Assembly: GCA_023382655.1 (NCBI GenBank)
Contig: JAHDWK010000005.1
Coordinates: forward strand, 197,801-261,800
Reading direction: 5' to 3'
DNA length: 64,000 nt
DNA from: Anaerolineae bacterium
Lineage (GTDB): Bacteria > Chloroflexota > Anaerolineae > Promineifilales > Promineifilaceae
Made by a program: the position numbers and the translations under genes. Each line of letters begins with the position of its first letter. Within the stretch, counting starts at the first letter, position 1. This document shows positions 7,887 through 15,349 of this stretch, in pieces. Under the pieces are notes generated by a model. That model saw only the letters and a program-made list of their open reading frames with translations. It did not search any database and was not told the origin of the DNA.

Positions 7887-8951
7887 TTAGCCCATCAGAT
7901 TATATAACATTCCCATTATCACCGCCCCGATCAGGGCAAATGACACATAAAGAGCGAAGACACGCCACTTGACCAATCCCCATACGGCGGCCATAGCCGG
8001 CAGGGTGGTAGTTGGCCCGGCGATGAGAAAGGCCAGCGCCGCGCCGGGGTTCATGCCCTGTGCCAGTAAACCGCTGATCAGCGGCAGCGCCGTCAGGTTG
8101 CTGGTGTAGATGGGCACGCCCAGCAGCGCCGCCAGGGGCACGGCCCACCGGTTTTGTTCACCCAACAGCCCGATGATCCATTCCTGGGGTACCAACAATA
8201 GGATAATGGCTTCCAGGAAAAAGGCCAGCGCCATAAATTTGACCACCATGCTGGTTGCTTTCCATGTTTCCTGCCACAGCTTTTGGCGGAAAGAGGGTGG
8301 TTTGCGGGCGCAGCTTTCGCCACTCGCGGCGGTATTCTCGAAGGCAACAGCCGTGATCGGCACGGTCAGCGCAATGGAGTGAGGTTGGGGCACGGCCGTG
8401 ACCGGTTGCGGCGGCGGTGAAAAAGCCAGCGCCGTTTGGGTTTTTATTCGCTGCCAGCCCTCTTGCACCAACCGGCGGGCGCTGTGCTTGGAGGTTTGAT
8501 AATCGGTGCGCAAAATCTGGCTGCCCAGCCACCCTTTTTGCACGACGACATGCGTCAGAAAACCGGCGCTGAGGCTGAGCGCCAGCGCCCCTGCCAGTCG
8601 CCACACCGCCAGTTCCCAGCCCAACATGCCCACACTCAGAAAGAAAATCTCCGGGTCCATCGAGGGCGAGGCGATCCAGAAGGCCATCACCGGGGCCAGA
8701 GGAACGCCGCCAATGAGCAATGCTGCTACCACTGGGACGACGCCACAGGAACAGAAGGGGCTGAACGCGCCGACGGCCGTAGCCAGCACAATCGCCACCA
8801 ACGGCCGGGCCACAAACGCCCGGTTGATATACCGTGACGCGCCGGACAGATTCACGGCAACGGCCAGCGGAATAGTGATCAGCAAATAAGGCCAGATGTG
8901 CAAAAAGCTATCTACCATAAACAGAACAATGAGAGTTAGGTGGTCAATCAT
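7887..8951 (-). CDS. Permease of the ArsP/YraQ (DUF318) family
   Basis: A polytopic membrane protein of 354 residues with about eight TM segments. It carries the family signature FCSCGVVPVVAALLIGG followed by APVMAFWIASPSMDPEIF, and a second copy-like block near the C-terminus (YTSNLTALPLISGLLAQG, FLIAGPTTTLPAMAAV). Family members export trivalent organoarsenicals or other metals. The loop between the halves is long (about 150-230). ATG 8951 has AAAGGAG five bases upstream, which decides against the GTG at 8957. An ArsR-type operator sits just upstream (8964-8979), and the ArsR gene lies next on the same strand, supporting a metalloid-export role. Confidence 0.85.
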   Translation of the reverse strand: MIDHLTLIVLFMVDSFLHIWPYLLITIPLAVAVNLSGASRYINRAFVARPLVAIVLATAVGAFSPFCSCGVVPVVAALLIGGVPLAPVMAFWIASPSMDPEIFFLSVGMLGWELAVWRLAGALALSLSAGFLTHVVVQKGWLGSQILRTDYQTSKHSARRLVQEGWQRIKTQTALAFSPPPQPVTAVPQPHSIALTVPITAVAFENTAASGESCARKPPSFRQKLWQETWKATSMVVKFMALAFFLEAIILLLVPQEWIIGLLGEQNRWAVPLAALLGVPIYTSNLTALPLISGLLAQGMNPGAALAFLIAGPTTTLPAMAAVWGLVKWRVFALYVSFALIGAVIMGMLYNLMG

Positions 8952-8963
8952 TTTCACTCCTTT

Positions 8964-8979
8964 ATCGTATATTTACGAT
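8964..8979 (-). promoter_or_regulatory. ArsR-type operator before the permease
   Basis: Perfect inverted repeat ATCGTA-TATT-TACGAT, overlapping the start of the ribosome site of the permease. The same motif with one mismatch and the same spacer recurs before the ArsR gene (9330-9345), so both are probably bound by that ArsR. Confidence 0.75.
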
Positions 8980-8997
8980 TTAACAAACCAAAAAAAT

Positions 8998-9318
8998 TCA
9001 GAAGATTTCCCCTACCTTCTGGCGAAACCAGGTGATATTGGCTTCGTGCAAGCAGTAATTGGTGGCCGGGCCGCTGGTAATACCTTCAATCCAGCCAGAC
9101 TCGCGCAGCACCTTCAAGTGTTGCGACACGGTAGCCTGGGCGATAGGCAAGTAGGTCACAATGTCGCTGGTGATGCAGCCGGGATGCGTCACCAGGAACT
9201 TCATAATCTCAAAGCGGATGGGGTTGCCCAACGCCTTGAACATCTGCACTAACTTCTCTTGTTCAGCGCCAGAAATTTCTAGCGTACAGCATGGTTCTAA
9301 AATTACGTTTAACATCAT
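8998..9318 (-). CDS. ArsR/SmtB-family metalloid-responsive repressor
   Basis: A winged-helix repressor of about 107 residues. It has LVQMFKALGNPIRFEIMKFL, the recognition helix region YLPIAQATVSQHLKVLRESG, and an N-terminal adjacent cysteine pair (ILEPCCTLE) plus a further Cys in HPGCITSD, a possible As(III)/Sb(III) or metal site. The start is uncertain: ATGs at 9327, 9318 and 9315 are all in frame. It should repress itself and the downstream permease through the matching operators at 9330 and 8964. Confidence 0.9.
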   Translation of the reverse strand: MMLNVILEPCCTLEISGAEQEKLVQMFKALGNPIRFEIMKFLVTHPGCITSDIVTYLPIAQATVSQHLKVLRESGWIEGITSGPATNYCLHEANITWFRQKVGEIF

Positions 9319-9329
9319 AAGCACCATAA

Positions 9330-9345
9330 ATCGCAAAAATACGAT
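9330..9345 (-). promoter_or_regulatory. ArsR-type operator before arsR
   Basis: ATCGCA-AAAA-TACGAT, the same 6-4-6 layout as the operator at 8964-8979 with one base different. It lies directly before the ArsR start and implies autoregulation. Confidence 0.7.
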
Positions 9346-9440
9346 AAAAGGATAGCGAATTATCTACTTCCTGTCAATCACCAGTTTTGGCGCTACAGGA
9401 TTTTGTCATACTTCGATTTGCTCGTTGCGTGAGGTGTCTA

Positions 9441-9491
9441 TTGCCTGCCGTCAGGAATGCGATAGAATACATCAAAATTATTTGATGTATT
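9441..9491 (+). promoter_or_regulatory. Promoter and operator of the ArsR-ArsC fusion gene
   Basis: A -35 box TTGCCT (9441-9446) and -10 box TAGAAT (9463-9468) are 16 bases apart. An 11-bp perfect inverted repeat AATACATCAAA-ATTA-TTTGATGTATT (9466-9491) overlaps the -10 box and ends 15 bases before the start codon. It differs from the operator used by the neighbouring ArsR, so the HTH of the fusion protein probably binds here and represses its own gene. Confidence 0.75.
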
Positions 9492-9506
9492 TCACTGAGG
9501 GATAAG

Positions 9507-10253
9507 ATGACTACGTTAAGATTGGAACCACCGGGTGTCCTGAAGTTGTTGGCGCATACGGTACGCTGGCAAATTGTGGCGGCGCTGGCGCAGAGCGATT
9601 ACCGGGTGCAGGAGTTGGAAGCGCACCTGCAACGGCCGCAAAACCTGGTCTCTTACCACCTGCGTCTGCTGCGGGAAGGGGGGCTGGTGGGTGAACGGCG
9701 CAGCAGCGCCGACGGCCGTGACGCCTACTACATCCTGCACCTGGACACCCTGCGCGCTGCCTACCAGGCCGGCGGCGAAGCCTTGCACCCGGCCTTGACC
9801 TGGGGCGGGGAACCGGTGGCAAAGAATATGGAAGGGTCACGGCCGTACCGCGTCCTCTTCCTCTGTACCCATAACAGCGCCCGTTCGCAACTGGCGGAAG
9901 GCATTTTGCGAGCGGCGGGCGGCGAACGGGTGGAGGTGTTTAGCGCCGGGAATCAGGTCACGGCCGTGCATCCCTTAGCCATCCGCGTCGCTGCCGAACG
10001 GGGCCTGGACATCAGCCAGCAGCACGCCAAACATCTGGACGAGTTTGCCGGTCAGTCATTTGACGCCATCATCACCGTCTGCGACCGGGTGCGTGAGGTG
10101 TGCCCCGTCTTCCCCGACGATCCACCGCAAATTCATTGGAGCCTGCCCGACCCCACGGCCGTGACCGGCACAGAGGAGGAGCAGTACCTGGCTTTTCTGA
10201 ACACGGCCCAGGAACTCGCTACCCGCATTGATTATTGGTTGAAACGGTTGTAG
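9507..10253 (+). CDS. ArsR-arsenate reductase fusion protein
   Basis: A 248-residue two-domain protein. Residues 1-95 form an ArsR-like winged helix (LLAHTVRWQIVAALAQSDYR, NLVSYHLRLLREGGL). Residues about 113-248 form a low-molecular-weight phosphatase-type arsenate reductase with the P-loop FLCTHNSARSQLAEG, FSAGNQVTAVHPLA, ITVCDRVREVCPVFP and HWSLPDPTAVTG. The paired cysteines in CDRVREVC fit the thioredoxin-linked mechanism. It could sense and reduce arsenate with one polypeptide. Fusions of this kind are known in other bacteria. A hairpin (10250-10276) separates it from arsC. Confidence 0.88.
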   Translation: MTTLRLEPPGVLKLLAHTVRWQIVAALAQSDYRVQELEAHLQRPQNLVSYHLRLLREGGLVGERRSSADGRDAYYILHLDTLRAAYQAGGEALHPALTWGGEPVAKNMEGSRPYRVLFLCTHNSARSQLAEGILRAAGGERVEVFSAGNQVTAVHPLAIRVAAERGLDISQQHAKHLDEFAGQSFDAIITVCDRVREVCPVFPDDPPQIHWSLPDPTAVTGTEEEQYLAFLNTAQELATRIDYWLKRL

Positions 10254-10276
10254 GGCGATTTTCAAAATCGCCCTAC
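10250..10276. repeat. TAGGCGAT-family hairpin between the two arsC genes
   Basis: Arms GTAGGGCGATTTT and AAAATCGCCCTAC pair perfectly over 13 bases around a single C. The left arm includes the stop codon of the fusion gene. Related to the elements at 15811 and 39667. Confidence 0.75.
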
Positions 10277-10289
10277 GAAGGAGTATGAC

Positions 10290-10730
10290 ATGGCAAAAAC
10301 AAAAGTTCTTTTCCTCTGCACCGGCAATTCGGCGCGCAGCCAGATGGCCGAGGCGTATTTGCGCCATTACGCCGGCGACCGGTATGAAGCGCACAGCGCC
10401 GGGCTGACGCCCAAAGGGATCAACCCGTATACCAGGCGGGTGATGGACGAGGTGGGCATCAGTCTGGAGGGGCAGGAGTCCAAAAACGTAGATCGCTACC
10501 TGGGTTGGGTCAATTTTGGCTGGCTGATTACCGTCTGTGGGCATGCCGACGAAAACTGCCCTAAAACCTTCCTGGGCGTCAGTCACCGGCGGCATTGGGC
10601 TGACCTGGAAGACCCGGCGGCTTTTACCGGCAGCGAAGCCGAAACATTAGCCAAATTTCGCCAGGTGCGCGATCAGATTGACCAAGATGTGCGTGAATGG
10701 TTGGCCGAACAAGAAGGAGCGTTCGCATGA
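10290..10730 (+). CDS. arsC: Arsenate reductase, thioredoxin-coupled (LMW phosphatase fold)
   Basis: A 146-residue enzyme reducing arsenate to arsenite. It has the catalytic P-loop FLCTGNSARSQMAEAYL (Cys10), the AHSAGLTPKGINP motif, the cysteine pair in ITVCGHADENCP (about 81 and 88), and HWADLEDPAAFTG. This matches the Bacillus/Staphylococcus-type ArsC with its disulfide cascade. The stop overlaps the following metallophosphoesterase start (ATGA). No ArsB or Acr3 pump is visible in the window, so the ArsP-like permease at 7887 is the only candidate exporter nearby. Confidence 0.93.
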   Translation: MAKTKVLFLCTGNSARSQMAEAYLRHYAGDRYEAHSAGLTPKGINPYTRRVMDEVGISLEGQESKNVDRYLGWVNFGWLITVCGHADENCPKTFLGVSHRRHWADLEDPAAFTGSEAETLAKFRQVRDQIDQDVREWLAEQEGAFA

Positions 10731-11452
10731 GTGAAGTGACAATTTTTGGGGATATACATGGCAATTTACCGGCGCTCACGGCCGTGTTCGCCGATATGGA
10801 ATCACGTGGCCTGAACAATCTTTACTGCCTGGGCGACCTGGTGGGGTACGGCACGTCGCCCAACGAAGTCATCGTCGCCATCCGCGAGCGGAACATTCCC
10901 ACCATCATGGGCAACTATGACCTGGGTGTGGGGCATGACAGCGACGACTGCGGCTGTGCCTATACTAATCCTGTATCCGAAGCGTTGGGCAAACGTTCCA
11001 TCGCCTGGACAAACGCCCACACCACCGCCGAAAATAAAGCATTTTTGCGGGAACTGGTAGATAATATCCCCCTGCAACTGGGCGATTTACGGGTGGTGTT
11101 GGTGCATGGCAGCCCGCGTAAGGTGAACGAGTATCTCTTTGCAGACCGGCCCGAATCGAGCTTGGTGCGTTTACTGAATATGGTGGAAGCGGACGTGTTG
11201 GTGTGTGGGCATACCCATTTGCCGTATCATCGGATTCTGGCAGACGGCCGTCACGTCATCAACGCGGGCAGTGTGGGCAAACCAAAAGATGGCGACCCGC
11301 GTGCCTGTTACCTGGTCCTTTCGGTGCAAGGGCGCGCTCTGGATGCCCAATTCATCCGCTTCCTCTATGACGTGGAAGCGGCAGCGCAAGCCATCGAAGC
11401 CAGCGACATGCCTCACGAATATGCGGAGATGCTGCGGCTGGGTAAAGGATAG
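10727..11452 (+). CDS. Metallophosphoesterase, YfcE/MJ0936-like
   Basis: A 241-residue calcineurin-fold phosphoesterase with the dimetal motifs FGDIHGNLPAL, LGDLVGYG, IMGNYD, VLVHGSP and VCGHTHLPY. Asp and His ligands are all present. AAGGAG seven bases upstream supports the start, which overlaps the arsC stop. The substrate is unknown. The tight coupling to arsC suggests use in the arsenic response, perhaps clearing arsenylated or phosphorylated by-products; that is inference. Confidence 0.85.
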   Translation: MSEVTIFGDIHGNLPALTAVFADMESRGLNNLYCLGDLVGYGTSPNEVIVAIRERNIPTIMGNYDLGVGHDSDDCGCAYTNPVSEALGKRSIAWTNAHTTAENKAFLRELVDNIPLQLGDLRVVLVHGSPRKVNEYLFADRPESSLVRLLNMVEADVLVCGHTHLPYHRILADGRHVINAGSVGKPKDGDPRACYLVLSVQGRALDAQFIRFLYDVEAAAQAIEASDMPHEYAEMLRLGKG

Positions 11453-11461
11453 GAAGATCAA

Positions 11462-11501
11462 AGATTACGCAGATTGAATAGATTGTTCATCTGCGTAATC
11501 T
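11462..11501. repeat. AGATTACGCAGAT inverted repeat
   Basis: AGATTACGCAGAT (11462-11474) and ATCTGCGTAATCT (11489-11501) pair perfectly over 13 bases with a 14-base loop, between the phosphoesterase and crcB genes. It is of the short-word palindromic type seen elsewhere in the window. Confidence 0.75.
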
Positions 11502-11510
11502 GGGCAATCT

Positions 11511-11915
11511 TTGATTTGGATAGATTCCTTGAACCGTTATTTGTTAATCGCCGTCGGCGCGGCGTTGGGGGCTAACGCCCGTTACCTGGTAAACGTCTGG
11601 GCCGGGAATCGGCTGGGTGCGGAATTTCCCTATGGCACGTTCATCGTCAATGTGGTGGGCAGTTTTGTTTTGGGCTTTTTGCTCACCTTAAGCACGGGGC
11701 GGTTGCAACTTTCACCCGAAGCCCGGCTGTTGTTCGCCGTCGGTTTTTTGGGATCATTTACCACCTTCTCGTCACTGACGGTCGAGACTTTAAATCTGGG
11801 GCGCGAGGCCGGCTTTTGGTGGGGTCTGGTCAATATCGTGGGTAGCAATGTGGCCGGATTGGCCAGCGCCTTATTGGGCGTTTTTCTGGCGCGCTGGTTA
11901 CAGGGTGGAGGATAA
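11511..11915 (+). CDS. crcB: Fluoride ion channel/exporter CrcB (Fluc)
   Basis: A small four-TM protein of 134 residues. Family motifs are GAALGANARYLVN, the GTFIVNVVGSFVLGFLL stretch and VGFLGSFTTFSSLTVET, which forms the fluoride pore and Na+ site. It exports fluoride as a dual-topology dimer. The start is uncertain: no ATG lies before the first helix, and TTG 11511 or TTG 11529 could serve. I looked for a fluoride riboswitch upstream and did not recognise one. The following DUF190 gene is a common companion. Confidence 0.92.
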   Translation: MIWIDSLNRYLLIAVGAALGANARYLVNVWAGNRLGAEFPYGTFIVNVVGSFVLGFLLTLSTGRLQLSPEARLLFAVGFLGSFTTFSSLTVETLNLGREAGFWWGLVNIVGSNVAGLASALLGVFLARWLQGGG

Positions 11916-11960
11916 AACCAAAGGTGGCCCGGTCAGAGACCGGCCACACCGTGTATCACT

Positions 11961-13271
11961 ATGCAATTACAAGGCAAGGCGCTGCGCGTCATCATTTATA
12001 TTGGCGAAAGTGACCATTACCAGGGCAAGGCGCTGCACATGGCGCTGCTGCATTTCTTGAAGCAGGAAGGAGCGTCAGGGGCAACGGTAGTGCGCGGGCT
12101 GGCCGGTTTTGGCGCGCACAGCCGCATTCACACCGCCAGCATTGTAGACCTCTCCACCGACCTCCCCATTCGTCTGGAATGGGTGGACGAACCGGCGCTG
12201 GTGGAGCGGCTGCTGCCCCAGATACGCCAGATGGTAGACGATGGCCTGATTACCGTGGATGAAGTTAATGTGGTGCAGTACGCGCCAGGCCGCCGCCCGG
12301 ACCCGCTAGCGCAGCCGGTGCAGGACGTGATGCGCCGCGAAGTGGTCACCGTTTCTCCCGATACGCCGGCTGTGGAGGTTGTGACCTTGCTGCTGCAAAA
12401 AGGGTATCGCAGTTTGCCGGTGGTGGGCGCCGACGGCCGTATCCTAGGCATCATTACCGACGGCGACCTGCTGCGCCGCGCCGGCCTACAAGCCCGCCTC
12501 GATTTACAGCCGGAATTGTCTGATGCTGACTGGCAGCAGCAGTTGGCCGATTTACGCGCCCAGGGCGGCACGGCCGTAGACCTGATGACCGCGCCCGTGC
12601 ATACCATCGCCGCGGCCGACCCCTTGCGGCAGGCCGTGGCGCAGATGACGGCCAATCATTTGAAGCGGCTGCCGGTGGTGGATGGACACGGCCGTCTGGC
12701 CGGTTGGATCAGCCGGGTGGATATCCTGCGCGCGATTGAATATCACCAGCCTGTCGCCGAAGTAGAACCGGAGCAGCCGCCAACTGGAGCTACCATTGCC
12801 GAATTGATGTACCAGGATGTACCTACCGTCTCGCCTCAGGCCACATTAGAAGAAATTGTGCTGGCGCTGGAGCAAACCAGCCGCCGCCGGGCGGTGGTGG
12901 TGGATGCCGACCACAAAGTCCTGGGCATCATCACTGACGGCGACCTGCTGCGCCGCGCGCCGGAAGCGGCTCGACCTGGTTTGCGGCAGCGGTTACGCGG
13001 TTTGCTGGGGGGGCCATCCACGCCGTCGTCCCCGTTTGTCTTGCCGGAGGCCACGGCAACGGCCGTTGACCTGATGTCTGCGCCGGCCATAACCATTCTG
13101 GTAACGGCCGTGCCCACCGCCGCCCTGCGGTTGATGGTGCAACAGGGGATTAAACGATTGCCGGTGGTGGATGGGGAAGGCCGTCTGGTGGGGTTGCTCG
13201 GTCGGGGCAGTTTGCTGCGTGGTTTGCTGGCCCTGGCTGATGCGGGCGCTCCTGATGCGGGCGCGGCATGA
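11961..13271 (+). CDS. DUF190 protein with four CBS domains
   Basis: A 436-residue cytosolic protein. Residues about 4-105 are a DUF190 domain (GKALRVIIYIGESDHYQGKA), a small ferredoxin-like fold often next to crcB. Four CBS segments follow as two Bateman pairs: QPVQDVMRREVVTVSP (about 115), TAVDLMTAPVHTIAA (about 202), ATIAELMYQDVPTVSP (about 275) and TAVDLMSAPAITIL (about 370), with repeated LGIITDGDLLRRA. CBS pairs bind adenine nucleotides. With crcB upstream, this may be an energy- or nucleotide-sensing accessory to fluoride export, which is inference. Confidence 0.85.
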   Translation: MQLQGKALRVIIYIGESDHYQGKALHMALLHFLKQEGASGATVVRGLAGFGAHSRIHTASIVDLSTDLPIRLEWVDEPALVERLLPQIRQMVDDGLITVDEVNVVQYAPGRRPDPLAQPVQDVMRREVVTVSPDTPAVEVVTLLLQKGYRSLPVVGADGRILGIITDGDLLRRAGLQARLDLQPELSDADWQQQLADLRAQGGTAVDLMTAPVHTIAAADPLRQAVAQMTANHLKRLPVVDGHGRLAGWISRVDILRAIEYHQPVAEVEPEQPPTGATIAELMYQDVPTVSPQATLEEIVLALEQTSRRRAVVVDADHKVLGIITDGDLLRRAPEAARPGLRQRLRGLLGGPSTPSSPFVLPEATATAVDLMSAPAITILVTAVPTAALRLMVQQGIKRLPVVDGEGRLVGLLGRGSLLRGLLALADAGAPDAGAA

Positions 13272-13303
13272 CAGTTGTCACGCCCAGGTGGTGACACTCG
13301 TTA

Positions 13304-13352
13304 CTGACCTGTAAATCTCCAAAGCACTATATTCAGAGTTATGAATATAGTG
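13304..13352 (+). promoter_or_regulatory. Promoter and operator overlapping an arsR start codon
   Basis: A perfect 11-bp inverted repeat CACTATATTCA-GAGTTA-TGAATATAGTG (13325-13352) contains a -10-like TATATT (13328-13333) and the ATG of the ArsR gene (13341). A weak -35 CTGACC (13304-13309) lies 18 bases before the -10. The ATG is seven bases after the -10, so the transcript is probably leaderless. Repressor bound here would cover both promoter and start codon. Confidence 0.75.
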
Positions 13353-13685
13353 GCCGAATCTGACCCCTTTATTGTACAAGCGAATTACTTTAAGGCTTTA
13401 GCCCATCCTATTCGGTTACAAATCCTGGCAATTTTGCGCCAGGGCGAAGCGTGTGTCTGCCATCTGGAAGCCATTTTACAGCGGCGGCAGGCGTATATTT
13501 CGCAGCAGCTCATGGTGCTGAAGGAGGCCGGACTGCTGGCCGAGCGCAAAGAGGGGTTGTTTGTTTTTTACAGCCTGACCGACCCCCATCTGGGGACTAT
13601 TTTGGACAGCAGCCTGCCGGACGTGCCGTTACCGGCAACGCCGACCAACGGGTGCGCCTGCCCAGCTTGTGTGCGTGAAACGTGA
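13341..13685 (+). CDS. ArsR-family repressor with Cys-x-Cys motif
   Basis: A 114-residue winged-helix repressor. It has YFKALAHPIRLQILAILRQG and GEACVCHLEAILQRRQAYIS, which places Cys38 and Cys40 at the start of the recognition region as in classic As/Cd/Pb-sensing ArsR proteins. It has an extra C-terminal cluster (Cys105, Cys107, Cys110 in GCACPAC) that may add a ligand site. It heads a close-packed operon of thiol and metal proteins (13757-17263), which it probably represses through the operator overlapping its own start. Confidence 0.9.
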   Translation: MNIVAESDPFIVQANYFKALAHPIRLQILAILRQGEACVCHLEAILQRRQAYISQQLMVLKEAGLLAERKEGLFVFYSLTDPHLGTILDSSLPDVPLPATPTNGCACPACVRET

Positions 13686-13733
13686 TGGGTGAGGGCTCTC
13701 TGGTCATGGGTCACGCATCACGCATCACGATCC
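13683..13733. repeat. GTGATGC-family element
   Basis: TGATGGGTGAGGGC on the left and GGTCACGCATCACGCATCACG on the right form an imperfect palindrome between the ArsR gene and the GcvH-like gene. Same word family as 18272, 20395 and 61952. Confidence 0.65.
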
Positions 13734-13756
13734 GGCAAAGGTAAGGAAAGTGAAAA

Positions 13757-14206
13757 ATGGTTGAGTATCTTGAATTCACGCTGGACAAATTTACGTTTAA
13801 GGTGGCGACCGACCGTCTTTACCACCCGGATGGGGTGTGGGCGAAGGAGGTGGACGGCCGTGTCACCATTGGCCTGTCTGACTTTTTGCAGCAGCGCAGC
13901 GGGGACATCGCCTTCGCCGAAGTTGCCGACGTGGGCACCGTGCTAGCTATGGGCGATGAAGTAGCCAATATCGAAACCATCAAAGTAGACATCAGTCTGC
14001 CCGCGCCAGTATCCGGTACGGTGGTAGAAGTGAATCCCCGGCTGGAATTGGAAGCGGAGGTGATCAACCAGGACCCGTATGGTGCTGGCTGGCTGGCTGT
14101 CATCGAAGCAGCCAATTGGGCAGCCGACTGCGCCGATCTGCTGTCGCCGGATGCTTATTTTGGGCAGATGCAGGCCGAGGCCGAAGAGGAGGTCAAAAAG
14201 TTATGA
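13757..14206 (+). CDS. GcvH-like lipoyl-domain protein
   Basis: A 149-residue protein with the glycine-cleavage H fold: YHPDGVWAKEVDGRVTIGLS, FAEVADVGTVLAMGDEVANI, then the hammerhead IETIKVDISLPAPVSGTV whose Lys (about 77) aligns with the lipoylated lysine, and INQDPYGAGWLAVIEA. No gcvT or gcvP is nearby. The neighbours are metal-binding and thiol proteins, so this is likely a dedicated lipoate carrier acting as a swinging dithiol in a redox or sulfur/metalloid pathway; that is inference. Lone H-like proteins with other roles are known (LbpA in sulfur oxidation, GcvH-L with SirTM), but their partner genes are not here. Confidence 0.85.
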   Translation: MVEYLEFTLDKFTFKVATDRLYHPDGVWAKEVDGRVTIGLSDFLQQRSGDIAFAEVADVGTVLAMGDEVANIETIKVDISLPAPVSGTVVEVNPRLELEAEVINQDPYGAGWLAVIEAANWAADCADLLSPDAYFGQMQAEAEEEVKKL

Positions 14207-14634
14207 CCGCAGAAACAGTCAAAGTAGTCATTGTGCCTTGTAGTGGCATTGGCAAAACGTATGGCACGGTCAGCCGCGAGGCGGCGTATGAGGTGGTGGA
14301 CGATTTACGTCCGGAAACCAGCCAGCTTGTGCCGCTGTCGCTGCTGGTATTGGGGGAAGAGGGGGCGTGTACGGCCGTGTCCCACAGCCAGGCCATCACC
14401 ATTGACGGCTGCAAACTGGCCTGCGCCACCAAAATGGTGCAGGAAAGCGGCGGCCAGGTGGCGCATGATCTGGCGGTGCTAGACGTCTACCGCCGCCACC
14501 GCCAGTTCAAACCACAGGGCATTGCCGAATTGAACGAAGGCGGCCAACAACTGGCCCACGCCCTGGCCGAAGAGGTGGCGGTGCTGATAGACGAGATTGA
14601 GCCACCGACTCAAGGAGGAGGCAAAGATGCCTGA
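14203..14634 (+). CDS. DGC-domain putative zinc-binding protein (copy 1)
   Basis: A 143-residue protein of the DGC family, named for its Asp-Gly-Cys motif, here ITIDGCKLACATKMV (Cys70 and Cys74). It begins VKVVIVPCSGIGKTYGTVSR (Cys13) and has a further Cys56 in GEEGACTAV. Four conserved cysteines suggest a metal or persulfide site. The start overlaps the previous stop (ATGA) and the end overlaps the next gene. The biochemical role of the family is not established. Confidence 0.85.
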   Translation: MTAETVKVVIVPCSGIGKTYGTVSREAAYEVVDDLRPETSQLVPLSLLVLGEEGACTAVSHSQAITIDGCKLACATKMVQESGGQVAHDLAVLDVYRRHRQFKPQGIAELNEGGQQLAHALAEEVAVLIDEIEPPTQGGGKDA

Positions 14635-15349
14635 GATACGACCCAAAAAAGTAGGAATTGTGGCCTGTTCCGGCGAGGAAATGGCCGAGGGTACGGTGAC
14701 GCGGCTGGCTGCTTTGCGTGTGCTGGAAACGCTGCGCCCGGAGGAAACCGTCACTATTTGCCTGCCGCTGTTCCTGGCGGGCGGCGAGGGCGACCGCGCC
14801 TTTGCCCGCTATTACCCGACCATTGCCGTAGATGGCTGCGACCGGCGCTGCGCGGCGCGGGCCACAGAGATGTACTCCGGCAAACCGGCCGCCAGCGTGG
14901 TAGTGACGGACATTGTGGCTGAAGCGGGGATTGGCCGGGTAGACGGCCGTCGCCGTTTGAATGAAGCGGGGCAGCAGGCAGTAGAGGCAACGGCCGTGCG
15001 TGTAGCTAACCTGGTGGATGAACTGTTAGCCCCCTTTGCCGGGCGCAAAAATGGGGAATCCATTTCCCTGACAGTGCAGCAGCCGACCCCGGCGTCTTGC
15101 GCCTGTGGTTCCGGCATTCCGGTGCAGACAGTAGCCGTGAACGGGGAAACGGTAACGCTGGTGGCGCTGCCGCTCATCCTGGCGCAATTTGTGGAAGAGG
15201 GAAAACGGCCGTCGGCCGAGACCACCCGCGAACTGCTGCAAGCCGTCCAGATTTATAACCCCATCCCCACCGACCAGGCAGAACTCTATGCCCACGCCCT
15301 GCAAGAGGAATATGCCCGCTTTTGCCGCGAGCAGGAGGTGATGGCATGA
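14627..15349 (+). CDS. DGC-domain putative zinc-binding protein (copy 2, extended)
   Basis: A 240-residue paralogue of the preceding gene: VGIVACSGEEMAEGTVTRLA (Cys14), Cys45 in TVTICLPLFL, and IAVDGCDRRCAARATEMY (Cys71, Cys75). It adds about 95 C-terminal residues containing CAC (about 157-159) that copy 1 lacks. ATG 14627 has AGGAGG upstream and overlaps the stop of copy 1. Two adjacent diverged copies suggest a heterodimer or sequential carriers. Confidence 0.83.
   Translation: MPEIRPKKVGIVACSGEEMAEGTVTRLAALRVLETLRPEETVTICLPLFLAGGEGDRAFARYYPTIAVDGCDRRCAARATEMYSGKPAASVVVTDIVAEAGIGRVDGRRRLNEAGQQAVEATAVRVANLVDELLAPFAGRKNGESISLTVQQPTPASCACGSGIPVQTVAVNGETVTLVALPLILAQFVEEGKRPSAETTRELLQAVQIYNPIPTDQAELYAHALQEEYARFCREQEVMA

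Noticed and set aside
11453-11510. Fluoride riboswitch before crcB
   Set aside because: The region is a simple 13-bp inverted repeat. The conserved fluoride-aptamer bases were not found.
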